This document shows, piece after piece, positions 38,376 through 47,783 of a stretch of 64,000 nucleotides of DNA. Position 1 is the first letter of the stretch. The number at the start of each line of letters is the position of its first letter. Source of the stretch: Sinorhizobium sp. RAC02 (GTDB lineage Bacteria > Pseudomonadota > Alphaproteobacteria > Rhizobiales > Rhizobiaceae); the NCBI RefSeq assembly GCF_001713395.1, contig NZ_CP016450.1, positions 2,924,001 to 2,988,000 of the forward strand, in the 5' to 3' direction. Made by a program: the position numbers and the translations under genes. The notes beneath the pieces were generated by a model that had not been told where the DNA came from, did not search any database, and saw nothing but the letters and a program-made list of their open reading frames with translations.

Positions 38376-39545
38376 ATGTTCGACGCCCTCACCCGCCAGC
38401 CCGATGATCCGTTGCTTGCCCTGATCGGCCTTTTCCGGGCCGACGAGCGGGCCGGCAAGGTCGACCTCGGCGTCGGCGTCTATCGCGACGAGACGGGTGC
38501 GACCCCGATCTTCCGCGCCGTGAAGGAGGCCGAACGCCGCCTCGTCGAAACGCAGCCGACCAAGGCCTATATCGGCCCGGAAGGCGACGCGCTCTTCCTT
38601 GAACGCCTCTGGGCGCTGACGACGGGCGAGGCAGGCCGCGGCCGCGCCACCGCAGCCCTCCAGACGCCGGGCGGCTCCGGGGCCCTGCGCCTTGCCGCCG
38701 ACCTGATGGCCCGCATGGGCACCAAGGGCGTCTGGCTCGGCCTGCCGAGCTGGCCGAACCATGCCAGCATCTTCAAGGCTGCCGGTCTCGACGTGATCAC
38801 CTACCCGTTCTTCGACATTCCCTCCCAGGCCGTGCAATTCGACCGCATGATGGAGGCGCTGTCGGGCGCTGCCGCCGGTGATGCCGTGCTGCTGCATGCC
38901 AGCTGCCATAACCCGACCGGCGCGAACCTTTCCGCCGACCAGTGGCGCGCCGTCTCCGACCTTATCGCCGCGCGTGGCCTGCTGCCGCTCGTCGATATCG
39001 CCTATCAGGGCTATGGCCGCGGCCTCGACGAGGATGCCGCCGGTCTGCGCACGCTGCTTGCCGCTGTTCCCGAAGCACTGGTCGCCGTCTCCTGCTCGAA
39101 ATCCTTCGGCCTCTACCGCGAGCGCACCGGCGCGATCTATGCCGCCTGCAGCAACCCCGAGACCGCGCTTTCCGTGCGCACCAACCTCGCTGCGCTCGCC
39201 CGCACCAGCTATTCCATGCCGCCGGACCACGGTGCCGCCATCGTCAGCATGATCCTCGGCGACGAGGCGTTGAAAGCCGACTGGATGGAGGAAATCGAAA
39301 CCATGCGGCTGCGCATCACCTCGATCCGCGAGCGGCTGGCCGCCGGCCTGTCCCGCCGCTGGCAGGTGCTGACGGCCGTGCGCGAGCAGGAGGGCATGTT
39401 CTCGCTTTTGCCGCTCGAAGAAGCGGACGTGCTGAAACTACGTGCCGAGCACGCCATCTACATGCCGACCTCCGGCCGGATCAACATTGCCGGTCTCAAG
39501 TCGGCGGAAGTCGATGCCGTCATCGAGAAATTCCTGAGCCTCTGA
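38376..39545 (+). CDS. tyrB: aromatic amino acid aminotransferase
   Basis: This 389-residue pyridoxal-phosphate aminotransferase is of the AspC/TyrB group. MFDALTRQPDDPLLALIGLFRADER is the typical start. The substrate region CHNPTGANL and the Schiff-base lysine in AVSCSKSFGLYRERTGA are clear. It transfers amino groups between aromatic or acidic amino acids and 2-oxoglutarate. ATG 38376 follows ACAGGAAAC. It is followed eight bases later by a YitT gene. Confidence 0.9.
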   Translation: MFDALTRQPDDPLLALIGLFRADERAGKVDLGVGVYRDETGATPIFRAVKEAERRLVETQPTKAYIGPEGDALFLERLWALTTGEAGRGRATAALQTPGGSGALRLAADLMARMGTKGVWLGLPSWPNHASIFKAAGLDVITYPFFDIPSQAVQFDRMMEALSGAAAGDAVLLHASCHNPTGANLSADQWRAVSDLIAARGLLPLVDIAYQGYGRGLDEDAAGLRTLLAAVPEALVAVSCSKSFGLYRERTGAIYAACSNPETALSVRTNLAALARTSYSMPPDHGAAIVSMILGDEALKADWMEEIETMRLRITSIRERLAAGLSRRWQVLTAVREQEGMFSLLPLEEADVLKLRAEHAIYMPTSGRINIAGLKSAEVDAVIEKFLSL

Positions 39546-39552
39546 GGTCGCC

Positions 39553-40170
39553 ATGTCGGTCGAGATCGCAACGCCCGAGCGTCATTCCGCCTACGAGGAT
39601 GCCATCGCCATCGTCGTCGGCACGCTGTTCATGGCGCTCGGCGTGGTGATCTACACCAAGGCGGTGCTGCTTGCCGGCAGCACCGCAGGCCTGGCACTCC
39701 TTGTGCAATATGCGACCGGCATAAGCTTCTGGTGGCTGTTCTTCGCCATCAACCTGCCCTTCTACATCCTCGCCGTCAAAAAGCTCGGCTGGGCCTTCAC
39801 GCTGCGCACCTTTGCCGCCGTCACGCTTGTATCGATCTTTACCCGGCTAACATCGGAACTTGTTTCCTTCGCCCATCTCGACCCGCTCTACGCGGCCGTC
39901 ATGGGCGGAGCACTGTCCGGTGCCGGCCTGCTCATCCTCTTCCGCCACCGCACCGGGCTCGGCGGCATCAACGTGCTGGCGATCTACCTTCAGGACCGTT
40001 TCGGTATCCGCGCCGGCTATTTCCAGCTCATCGTGGATCTTGCCATCCTCGCTGCCGCGTTCTTCGTCATTCCGCTCGATCGCCTCGCCCTTTCCGTTCT
40101 GGCCGCCGTCGTCGTCAACATGACGCTCGCGATCAATCACCGCCCCGGGCGTTATCTCGGGGTGACGTGA
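39553..40170 (+). CDS. YitT family membrane protein
   Basis: This 205-residue protein has five to six membrane helices (for example AIAIVVGTLFMALGVVIYTKAVLL and FFAINLPFYILAVKKLGW). The motif GSTAGLALLVQYATG is typical of YitT proteins. The transported compound is unknown. It probably shares a transcript with tyrB, so amino-acid export is a possibility only. Confidence 0.85.
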   Translation: MSVEIATPERHSAYEDAIAIVVGTLFMALGVVIYTKAVLLAGSTAGLALLVQYATGISFWWLFFAINLPFYILAVKKLGWAFTLRTFAAVTLVSIFTRLTSELVSFAHLDPLYAAVMGGALSGAGLLILFRHRTGLGGINVLAIYLQDRFGIRAGYFQLIVDLAILAAAFFVIPLDRLALSVLAAVVVNMTLAINHRPGRYLGVT

Positions 40171-40219
40171 CGGCCTCGTCGCTCTAAGAAAGCGCGACTG
40201 ACACAATCGGGAGAGACGC

Positions 40220-40564
40220 GTGACCGTCACGATCTACGGCATCAAGAACTGCGACACGATGAAGAAGGCGCGGACCTGGCTCGACGCCAAGGGCGTGGTC
40301 TATGACTTCCACGACTACAAGGCCGAAGGCATCGACGACGCGAGCCTCAAGCGCTGGGTGGACGCACTTGGCTGGGAAACCGTGCTGAACCGCGCCGGCA
40401 CCACGTTCCGCGCGCTTCCCGATGCCGACAAGCAGGACCTCGATGCAAAGAAGGCAATCGCCCTGATGCGCGCGCAGCCCTCGATGATCAAGCGCCCGAT
40501 CCTCGACCGCGATGGCCAGCTTACCGCCGGTTTCAAGCCGGATATCTACGAAACGCTGTTCTGA
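40220..40564 (+). CDS. ArsC/Spx-family reductase (YffB-like)
   Basis: This 114-residue thioredoxin-fold protein has the single active-site Cys10 in GIKNCDTMKKARTWL and the closing segment IKRPILDRDGQLTAGFKPDIYETLF. Despite the ArsC name, this subgroup (YffB) probably reduces glutathione mixed disulfides, not arsenate. It has a GGGAGAGACGC site before the ATG and converges with the araC-type gene. Confidence 0.9.
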   Translation: MTVTIYGIKNCDTMKKARTWLDAKGVVYDFHDYKAEGIDDASLKRWVDALGWETVLNRAGTTFRALPDADKQDLDAKKAIALMRAQPSMIKRPILDRDGQLTAGFKPDIYETLF

Positions 40565-40567
40565 GCC

Positions 40568-41473
40568 TCAGGGCCAGGCGGCATAGGACGTCTCCTCGCG
40601 CACCTGGCGGCTGACGAGGCCCGCCCGGCGGGCGCGCGGCGACACGCCGGCAAGCCGCTTGAAGAACCGGCTGAAATAGGCGACATCGCGAAAACCGAGG
40701 GCTTCCGCCACCTCGGCGATCTGCAGGCTCGATCCGTCGAGCAGCATTTCCGCCTCCATCATCAGCCGGGTATGGATCAGTTCCATCGGCGAGCGGCCCG
40801 TCGCGCGCCGCACCGCTGTGTTGAGCCGGTCCGGCGTGACACCCAGAACGTTGGCATAGTCAGCCAGCGACCATTGTTCGCGCATGTGCAGCTCCACCAG
40901 GTGCAGGAAGCTGCGCACCGTGGCGCGCGGCGAAGGTTTCGGCTTTTCCGTCGACGGGTTGGCGCGGCGCCAGATGGCAATCAGCAGCAACGCCAGGTGA
41001 TGACGCACCACCTCCTGCATGCCCGCCGCGTTCTCGCGCAGTTCCGCCTCGATCGTCTCCACCGTCTGCAACATTTTTCTGGCATCGGGGAGCGCCAGCC
41101 GGGCGCCGAGGATCGGCCGGGCGACGGCATCGCGCACCTCGGCAAAAATGGCGCCCGTCGGCATGGCGGGACCGAGCGCCAGTTCCGGGATGGCCAATGC
41201 TGCCCCCTCCGCCCCCGCATCGAAGGTCACGGAGCCCCGCGCGCCGGCCGGCGCCCAGACGAGCGAGGGACCGGAAAGGCCGAGATCGGTGCCGCCGAGC
41301 GACACACGCCCGCTTCCCGACAGCAGCAGGAAGACACGGTTGCGGCCGCCGCGAAACGTCCAGCCGGATTGGGAAAGGGCGCCGCGGAAAAGCCGCGCCT
41401 CCGTCGGCAGGGGCGGCGCATTGGCGAGAGGGCGATGCTGCGGTGCAAGACTGTCCTGGAACGGCATGGCCAA
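40568..41473 (-). CDS. AraC family transcriptional regulator
   Basis: This 301-residue regulator has an N-terminal cupin-like sensor domain (residues 25-130) and a C-terminal pair of helix-turn-helix motifs (SLADYANVLGVTPDRLNTAVRRATG and QIAEVAEALGFRDVAYFSRFFKRLAGVSP). It is divergent from the SBP-liv-ALDH-SDR operon and most likely controls it in response to an aromatic or amino-acid-like ligand. Confidence 0.9.
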   Translation of the reverse strand: MAMPFQDSLAPQHRPLANAPPLPTEARLFRGALSQSGWTFRGGRNRVFLLLSGSGRVSLGGTDLGLSGPSLVWAPAGARGSVTFDAGAEGAALAIPELALGPAMPTGAIFAEVRDAVARPILGARLALPDARKMLQTVETIEAELRENAAGMQEVVRHHLALLLIAIWRRANPSTEKPKPSPRATVRSFLHLVELHMREQWSLADYANVLGVTPDRLNTAVRRATGRSPMELIHTRLMMEAEMLLDGSSLQIAEVAEALGFRDVAYFSRFFKRLAGVSPRARRAGLVSRQVREETSYAAWP

Positions 41474-41493
41474 AACTCCTTACCCGTGAAAAG

Positions 41494-41510
41494 TACAAGT
41501 ATCTCTTGTA
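41494..41510. promoter_or_regulatory. dyad operator between AraC regulator and transporter operon
   Basis: TACAAG and CTTGTA form a perfect inverted repeat with a five-base TATCT spacer, within an AT-rich block 21 bases from the regulator start. It is the only clear dyad in the 176-base divergent gap. A likely binding site for the AraC protein or overlapping promoters. Confidence 0.5.
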
Positions 41511-41649
41511 AAAGTCTATTCCGCAAACCCTTGCCGGCGGCTAACCTTCCATTTGTCAGGAAGCGGCAGAAGGCCCGGAGGAGAACGGGGCCGCTGCCCG
41601 CGTGACGCGCCGCCTGCCGGAAGAGCAGGCCTTTTGGGAGGAATCGACA

Positions 41650-42876
41650 ATGAAATCTGTTCAACGCAGGCATGTCCTGCGCGTGATGGCGGCTGCCTCG
41701 ATCTTGCTGGCCGCAGGCGCTGCACCGGGCGCTTTCGCCCAGGACCGCACATCCGTGAAGATCGGTTACGCCATTTCCAAGACCGGCCCCAATGCCGGCG
41801 GCGCCGGCATCACGACGCTGCCGAACTACCAGCTCTGGGTGAAGGACGTGAACGACGCCGGCGGGCTCGAACTGCCGGATGGCAAGAAGCTGCCGATCGA
41901 GGTAATCGAATATGACGATCGCTCCGCCTCCGAGGAACTGGTGCGTGCCGTCGAGCGCCTCGCCACGCAGGACGAGGCGGACTTTATCCTCGCGCCCTGG
42001 GGCACGGGCTTCAACCTCGCTGCCGCCCCCCTCTTCGACCGCTACGGTTATCCGCAGCTTGCCGTCTCCTCCGTCACCGACAAGGCGCCGGATTTCGTCA
42101 AGCGCTGGACGAAGAGTTTCTGGATGCTCGGCGGCGGCCATGACTATGCCGGCGCGCTCGCCGGCATCATCAAGAAGGCGGCCGCCGACGGCACGCTCAA
42201 CAACAAGGTCGCCATGGTCTCGGTCGCCGATGGTTTCGGCATCGACCTCGTGACCGCCGCCCGCCCGGCCTTCGAGGCGGCCGGCATCGAGGTGGTCTAT
42301 GACAAGACCTACCCGATCGGCACCTCCGACTTCACGCCGATGATCAACGAGGCGAAGGCGAGCGGCGCCGACAGTTTCGTCGCCTTCTCCTACCCGCCGG
42401 ACACCTTCGCGCTGACCCAGCAGAGCCAGGTCGCGGACTTCAATCCCAAACTGCTCTATCTCGGCGTCGGCACCGGCTTCCCCATCTACGGCAAGAACAA
42501 TGGCGACAATGCCACCGGCATCATGAGCCTCGGCGGCATCGACCCGGCCAATGCGGAGAATGCCGCCTATCGCAAGCGTCATGAAGAGGTGACAGGACAA
42601 GGTCCGGATTACTGGGGCAGCGTCATCACCTACGCCTCGCTGCAGATGCTGCAGGAGGCGATCAAGCGCAAGGGCCTCGACCGAGAGGCCGTGTCGGCGG
42701 AACTGTCGACCGGCACGTTCCAGACCGTGCTCGGCGAGACGAAGATGGAGAACAACCAGCTTCGTACCCTCTGGTGGACCGGCCAGTGGCAGAACGGCCA
42801 GTTCGTCGGCATCGCGCCCGTGGACCGCGCCGGTGCCAGCCCGCCGATCCTGCCACGGCAGGCCTGGAAGAAGTAG
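41650..42876 (+). CDS. branched-chain-type ABC transporter substrate-binding protein
   Basis: This 408-residue periplasmic protein of the LivK family carries a twin-arginine-like start (QRRHVLRVMAAASILL) and a signal cleavage near AFAQ. The mature part (TSVKIGYAISKTGPNAGGAG...) has the periplasmic binding protein type I fold. It feeds the LivH/M/G/F-like proteins downstream. The nearby aldehyde dehydrogenase suggests an aromatic or aldehyde-derived ligand instead of an amino acid; this is inference. Start with GGGAGGAATCGAC. Confidence 0.88.
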   Translation: MKSVQRRHVLRVMAAASILLAAGAAPGAFAQDRTSVKIGYAISKTGPNAGGAGITTLPNYQLWVKDVNDAGGLELPDGKKLPIEVIEYDDRSASEELVRAVERLATQDEADFILAPWGTGFNLAAAPLFDRYGYPQLAVSSVTDKAPDFVKRWTKSFWMLGGGHDYAGALAGIIKKAAADGTLNNKVAMVSVADGFGIDLVTAARPAFEAAGIEVVYDKTYPIGTSDFTPMINEAKASGADSFVAFSYPPDTFALTQQSQVADFNPKLLYLGVGTGFPIYGKNNGDNATGIMSLGGIDPANAENAAYRKRHEEVTGQGPDYWGSVITYASLQMLQEAIKRKGLDREAVSAELSTGTFQTVLGETKMENNQLRTLWWTGQWQNGQFVGIAPVDRAGASPPILPRQAWKK

Positions 42877-42963
42877 CGGCACCGTTGTTGCGGAAGCTTG
42901 GGAAGCGGGCATCGGCGGACCGGCCCATCCCTTCCTTCCATGCGAACCGGATAGGCGAGATTG

Positions 42964-43025
42964 CCCCTCACCCTAAACCTCTCCCCGCAAGCGGGGAGAA
43001 GGTGGCCGGCAGGGCGGATGAAGGG
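42964..43025. repeat. RIME-like palindromic repeat between binding protein and permease genes
   Basis: A shorter relative of the 15521-15634 repeat. It has CCCCTCACCC at one end, CTCTCCCCGC/GCGGGGAGAAGG as the central stem with an AA loop, and GGCGGATGAAGGG at the other. Inside an operon it may protect the upstream mRNA, like other intercistronic palindromes. Confidence 0.8.
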
Positions 43026-43083
43026 CATTCTGTCAGAAATTAAAAGCCCGGCGGCTCGCCCGGCCCAAATGTAAGGAGTGGCC

Positions 43084-43956
43084 ATGCTCGTCACGGCCGT
43101 GTTGTCCGGGCTCGTGCTCGGCGGAACCTACGCACTGCTCGCCATGGGGCTGACGCTTCAATACGGCATCGCGCGCATCATGAACCTTGCCTATGGCGAG
43201 ACGATCATCGCGGCGGCGTTCCTCGCCTATGTGCTGTTTAGCGGCTCTAGCATCAACCCGGTGCTCGGCCTTCTCGTCGCCGTCCCGCTCGGCTTCGCCT
43301 TCGGCTATCTCGTCTATGGCCTGATGATGCGCCCGCTGGTGCGCCGGGCCAGAAACCGCGAGACCCTCGAGATCGATTCCATCCTCGCCACCTTCGGCCT
43401 GCTGTTCGTCCTGCAGGGTGTCATGCTGGTGCTCTTCGGCAGCAACTATACGAGCTACAGCTATCTCAATGTCGGCGTGAACGTGCTCGGCACCAATATC
43501 GCCGCCAACCGCCTGCTCGCCTTCCTTCTCGCCATCGTGCTCGGCGGCGGCCTCTATCTGCTTTTGACCCGCACCCTCTGGGGCACTGCCTTGCGCGCCG
43601 TTGCCGTGTCGCCCACCTCCGCGCCGCTCGTCGGCATCGACGTCGACCGCGCGGCCCGCTTCGCCTTCGCGATCGGCGGGGCGCTCGCCGCCGCCGGCGG
43701 CGTCGTCATCTCCATGTACCAGACATTCACCGCGACGGCCGGCGTCGTCTTCACCATGAAGGCGCTGATCGTCGTCATCATGGGCGGCGTCGGCAACGTC
43801 CTGGGCGCTTTGCTCTCCGGCCTCATCCTCGGTCTCGTGGAAACCTTCGTCGCCACCTATGTCGATCCCGGCCTGACGCTTGCCGCCACCTACCTGATCT
43901 TCCTCGCCATCCTGCTCTGGCGCCCGGCGGGCCTGTTCGGGAGGGCTGCGCGATGA
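43084..43956 (+). CDS. branched-chain-type ABC transporter permease (LivH-like)
   Basis: This 290-residue inner-membrane permease opens MLVTAVLSGLVLGGTYALLAMGLTLQYGIARIMNLAYGE, the typical LivH start. The conserved ALRAVAVSPTSAPLVGIDVDRAAR cytoplasmic loop contacts the ATPases. ATG 43084 is preferred over a GTG six bases upstream because AAGGAG precedes it at the right distance. Overlaps the next gene by four bases. Confidence 0.9.
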   Translation: MLVTAVLSGLVLGGTYALLAMGLTLQYGIARIMNLAYGETIIAAAFLAYVLFSGSSINPVLGLLVAVPLGFAFGYLVYGLMMRPLVRRARNRETLEIDSILATFGLLFVLQGVMLVLFGSNYTSYSYLNVGVNVLGTNIAANRLLAFLLAIVLGGGLYLLLTRTLWGTALRAVAVSPTSAPLVGIDVDRAARFAFAIGGALAAAGGVVISMYQTFTATAGVVFTMKALIVVIMGGVGNVLGALLSGLILGLVETFVATYVDPGLTLAATYLIFLAILLWRPAGLFGRAAR

Positions 43957-44876
43957 CCGTCCGTACCCTCCTCGGCCTTGGTGTCGCCGGCCTCGCCCTC
44001 GCGGCGCTCGCAGCCCTGCCCTTCTTCGCTGGCCCCTATGCCGTGACGCTGATGATCGGCATGACGGGCTATGTGGTGCTCGCCACCGCCTGGGGCCTGT
44101 TTTCCGGCCCGACGCGGTATGTCTCGCTCGCCACCGTCGCCTTCTTCGGCATCGGCGCCTATACGGTGGGCGTGCTCAGCGAGACCCTGCCCTACCCGCT
44201 TGTCCTTCTCGTCGCCGCCCTGATCGGCCTTGCGGTGGCGCTCGTCGTCGGGCTCTCGACGCTTAGGCTCGCCGGCGTCTATTTCGTCATCTTCACCTTC
44301 GGTCTTGCAGAACTCATCCGCCAGGTCGTCACCTGGTACGAGGTCAACGTGACCGGCACGCTCGGCCGCTACATCTTCCTGCCCGTGACGCCCGAAGGCA
44401 TCTACTGGCAATTGCTGGCGCTTGCCGCCGCCACCTTCCTCATCTCCTGGGGAATCGGCCGGACCCGCTGGGGCCTTGCCCTGAAGGTCATCGGCGACGA
44501 CGAGGTGGTGGCCAGCCATTGCGGCATCGACATCACCAGACTGAAGCTCGCGCTCTTCGCCACCAGCGCCGTCATTATCACCCTCGTGGGCGCGATCCAG
44601 GCACCGCGCTGGACCTATATCGAGCCGAGCATCGTCTTCAACCCGACCATCTCGTTCCTGACGCTGATCATGGCGCTGCTTGGTGGCGCGGACCGCCTCT
44701 GGGGGCCGCTGCTCGGCGCCATCCCGCTTTTCCTGCTCTTCGAGTGGCTGTCGGCCAATTTCCCGAACCACTATCCGATCATCCTCGGCCTCGTCTTCAT
44801 CGCCATCGTCTTCCTGCTGCCGAAGGGCGTTCTGGCCGCCATCGAAGGCCGGACGAGAAAGGCAGGCGGGCAATGA
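43953..44876 (+). CDS. branched-chain-type ABC transporter permease (LivM-like)
   Basis: This is a 307-residue permease of the LivM type with about ten membrane segments. The loop RTRWGLALKVIGDDEVVASHCGIDITRLKLALF is the ATPase contact. Coupled by ATGA overlaps to both neighbours. Confidence 0.9.
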   Translation: MTVRTLLGLGVAGLALAALAALPFFAGPYAVTLMIGMTGYVVLATAWGLFSGPTRYVSLATVAFFGIGAYTVGVLSETLPYPLVLLVAALIGLAVALVVGLSTLRLAGVYFVIFTFGLAELIRQVVTWYEVNVTGTLGRYIFLPVTPEGIYWQLLALAAATFLISWGIGRTRWGLALKVIGDDEVVASHCGIDITRLKLALFATSAVIITLVGAIQAPRWTYIEPSIVFNPTISFLTLIMALLGGADRLWGPLLGAIPLFLLFEWLSANFPNHYPIILGLVFIAIVFLLPKGVLAAIEGRTRKAGGQ

Positions 44877-45601
44877 GCGAACTCCTGGCGCTCACCGGCC
44901 TCACCAAGCGCTTCGGCGGTCTCACCGCCGTCAACGCCGTCTCCTTCTCGCTGGAACGCGGCGAGGTCGTCGGCCTGCTCGGGCCGAACGGGTCCGGCAA
45001 GACGACCGTGCTCAACATGATCTCCGGCCTCCTGCCGCCGACCGGCGGGCGGATCGCGCTCAACGGCGACGCGATCTCCGGGCTTGGCCCGAACCGCATC
45101 GCGAAAAAGGGGGTAGCCCGCACCTTCCAGCTCGTCCGCGCCCTGCCCTCGCTGACGGTGGCGGAAAACGTCATCGCAGCACTTGCCTTCGGCCGACAGC
45201 GGCTGTGGGGTGCAGCCGCCCGCGATGCGGCGCTCCACCACCTTTCCGCCGTCGGCCTCGCCGGGCGGGCCGATCGGCCGGCCGGCTCTCTCACCTATAT
45301 CGACCAGAAGCGCATGGAGCTTGCCCGGGCGCTCGCCGCCGAGCCGGAACTGCTGCTGCTCGACGAATGGCTCGCCGGCCTCAACCCGACGGAACTCAAG
45401 ACCGGCATCGACCTCATCCTGTCGCTGAAGGATCGCGGCATCACCGTGCTGCTCGTCGAGCATGTGATGGATGCCATCCGCGCGCTCTGCGGCCGCTCGA
45501 TCGTCATGAACGCCGGCCGCAAGATCGCCGATGGCCCGACGGCGGAGACGCTGAAGGACCCGGAGGTGGTGCGGGCCTATCTCGGAGACGGCCATGTTTG
45601 A
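44873..45601 (+). CDS. branched-chain-type ABC transporter ATP-binding protein (LivG-like)
   Basis: This 242-residue ATPase has Walker A GPNGSGKTT, signature-side segment TYIDQKRMELARALA (in place of canonical LSGGQ, as in several LivG subgroups) and Walker B LLLLDEWLAGLNPTE. The D-loop is DEWL instead of DEP. Overlaps livF-like by eight bases. Confidence 0.88.
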   Translation: MSELLALTGLTKRFGGLTAVNAVSFSLERGEVVGLLGPNGSGKTTVLNMISGLLPPTGGRIALNGDAISGLGPNRIAKKGVARTFQLVRALPSLTVAENVIAALAFGRQRLWGAAARDAALHHLSAVGLAGRADRPAGSLTYIDQKRMELARALAAEPELLLLDEWLAGLNPTELKTGIDLILSLKDRGITVLLVEHVMDAIRALCGRSIVMNAGRKIADGPTAETLKDPEVVRAYLGDGHV

Positions 45602-46307
45602 GATCCGCGACCTCTCCCTGCACTACGGCCAGCACCTCGCGCTCGACCAGATTGCCGTCACGGTCGGCAAGGGCGAAACGGTCGTCATCCTCGGCGCGAA
45701 CGGGGCGGGCAAATCCTCGCTCCTCAAGGCGGCAGCAGGCCTCGTCAAGCCCGATCCCGGCGCCGGCATCCGCTTTGTCGGCACCGACATCGTCAACCGG
45801 CCCGCCCATCTCGTGCTCGAAGCGGGCATCGCGCTGGTGCCGGAAGGCCGCGGCGTCTTCGGCGACCTGACGGTGGAAGAAAACCTCGCGCTCGGTGCCT
45901 ATGCCAGGCGTGCCCGTGCGCACGGCAAGGCAAGCCGCGACCTCGTCTATGCGCTCTTTCCCAAGCTTGCCGACCGGCGAAAGCAATTCGTCAACACCAT
46001 GTCGGGCGGCGAGCAGCAGATGGTGGCGATCGGCCGGGCCTTGATGTCGAAGCCCGATCTCCTCATGCTCGACGAGCCTAGCCTCGGCCTTGCCCCCGTC
46101 GTGGTCGGCGAGCTTTTCGCAGCCCTCGGCCGCGTGCGCGAAAGCGGGCTGGCCCTCCTCATCGTCGAGCAGAACGTGAAACTGAGCCTTTCCCTCGCCG
46201 ACCGCGGCTACCTCATGGAGGCCGGGCGCATTGTGGGCGAAAACACCGCAACAGCGCTGATGAACGACGACGCAGTGAAGCGTGCGTTCCTCGGCGCAAC
46301 CGTCTGA
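45594..46307 (+). CDS. branched-chain-type ABC transporter ATP-binding protein (LivF-like)
   Basis: This 237-residue ATPase has Walker A GANGAGKSS, signature MSGGEQQMVAIGRALM and Walker B LLMLDEPSLGLAP, all typical of LivF. Together with LivG-like it energises the importer. Confidence 0.92.
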   Translation: MFEIRDLSLHYGQHLALDQIAVTVGKGETVVILGANGAGKSSLLKAAAGLVKPDPGAGIRFVGTDIVNRPAHLVLEAGIALVPEGRGVFGDLTVEENLALGAYARRARAHGKASRDLVYALFPKLADRRKQFVNTMSGGEQQMVAIGRALMSKPDLLMLDEPSLGLAPVVVGELFAALGRVRESGLALLIVEQNVKLSLSLADRGYLMEAGRIVGENTATALMNDDAVKRAFLGATV

Positions 46308-46328
46308 ATTTTGAGCAGGGAGCCAAAC

Positions 46329-47780
46329 ATGTCTGTCCTTGGACTGAAGATCAACAACCTCGACCAGGCGGCCTCCGACGGGCGCACCTTCTCCCGCATC
46401 AACCCGATTTCCGGCGAGGTCGCGTCCGAAGTCGCCGCCGCCTCGCTGGACGATGCGCGCCAGGCCGTCAACGCCGCGGCCAAGGCCTTCCCCGCCTGGG
46501 CGGCGACCGGCCCCGGCCAGCGGCGCAGGCTGCTCAACGCCGCTGCCGACAAGCTGCAGGCGAAGACGCCGGATTTCGTCGCCGCCATGGCCGCGGAGAC
46601 GGGCGCCACGGCCGGCTGGGCAATGTTCAATGTCGGCCTTGCCGCCGACATGCTGCGCGAGGCGGCATCGCTGACCACGCAGATCACCGGCGAGATCATC
46701 CCTTCCAACCGCCCCGGTTCGCTGGCCATGGGCCTGCGCCAGCCGGCCGGCGTGGTGCTGTCGATGGCGCCGTGGAATGCGCCGGTCATCCTCGGCGTGC
46801 GCTCGCTCGCCACCCCACTTGCCTGCGGCAACACGGTCGTCATGAAGACCTCGGAAATCTGCCCGCGCACACACCGGCTGATCGTCGATGCGCTGCATGA
46901 CGCGGGCCTGCCGGAGGGCGTGCTCAACGCCGTCTCCAACGCGCCGGAGGATGCCGCCGCCATCGTCGAGACGATGATCGCCCATCCCGCCGTGCGCCGT
47001 GTCAACTTTACCGGCTCCACCCGCGTCGGCCGCATCATCGCCGAGACGGCCGGGCGCTATCTCAAGCCCGCCCTGCTCGAACTCGGCGGCAAGGCGCCCT
47101 TCGTCGTGCTGGACGATGCCGATATCGACGCCGCCGTCGCGGCGGCCGCCTTCGGCGCCTACATGAACCAGGGCCAGATCTGCATGTCGACCGAGCGCAT
47201 CGTCGTCGATGAGACAATCGCCGACCGCTTCGTCGAGGCACTGGCGGAAAAGGCAAAAACCCTCGTCGCCGTTGATCCGCGCGAGGGCAACACGCCGCTC
47301 GGCTCGGTGGTCGATGCGCACGCGGCGCAACGCCTCGAGCAACTCATCCGCGATGCGGTCGGCAAGGGTGCGGTGCTTGCCGCCGGCGGCAGCGTCCGAG
47401 GCACCATCGTCGATGCCACCCTGCTCGATCGCGTGACGCCAGCCATGCGCATCTATGGCGAGGAAAGCTTCGGCCCCGTCGTCAGCGTCATTCGTGTCGG
47501 CTCGATCGACGAGGCGGTTCGCGTCGCCAACGACACGGAATACGGCCTCTCGGCCGCCGTCTTCGGCCGGGATGTCAACCGCGCCATGCAGGTCGCCCGG
47601 CGCATCGAATCCGGCATCTGCCACATCAACGGCCCGACCGTGCATGACGAAGCGCAGATGCCCTTCGGCGGCGTCAAGGAATCCGGCTATGGACGCTTCG
47701 GCGGCAAGGCCGGCATTGCCGAATTCACCGAATTGCGCTGGATTACCGTGCAGGACGGCCCGATCCATTACCCGATCTGA
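46329..47780 (+). CDS. aldehyde dehydrogenase, aromatic-aldehyde type
   Basis: This 483-residue NAD(P)-dependent enzyme oxidises an aldehyde to the acid. The general base Glu251 is in LLELGGKAP, and the nucleophile Cys285 in NQGQICMSTERI. The sequence resembles vanillin/salicylaldehyde dehydrogenases more than fatty or betaine types, but the substrate is not proven. It follows livF-like after 21 bases, so it is in the transporter operon and probably acts on the imported compound. Confidence 0.85.
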   Translation: MSVLGLKINNLDQAASDGRTFSRINPISGEVASEVAAASLDDARQAVNAAAKAFPAWAATGPGQRRRLLNAAADKLQAKTPDFVAAMAAETGATAGWAMFNVGLAADMLREAASLTTQITGEIIPSNRPGSLAMGLRQPAGVVLSMAPWNAPVILGVRSLATPLACGNTVVMKTSEICPRTHRLIVDALHDAGLPEGVLNAVSNAPEDAAAIVETMIAHPAVRRVNFTGSTRVGRIIAETAGRYLKPALLELGGKAPFVVLDDADIDAAVAAAAFGAYMNQGQICMSTERIVVDETIADRFVEALAEKAKTLVAVDPREGNTPLGSVVDAHAAQRLEQLIRDAVGKGAVLAAGGSVRGTIVDATLLDRVTPAMRIYGEESFGPVVSVIRVGSIDEAVRVANDTEYGLSAAVFGRDVNRAMQVARRIESGICHINGPTVHDEAQMPFGGVKESGYGRFGGKAGIAEFTELRWITVQDGPIHYPI

Positions 47781-47783
47781 GCC

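Noticed and set aside
40220..40564. arsenate reductase role for the ArsC-like gene
   Set aside because: The sequence groups by motif with YffB/Spx-type proteins, and no arsB, arsR or acr3 gene is nearby.
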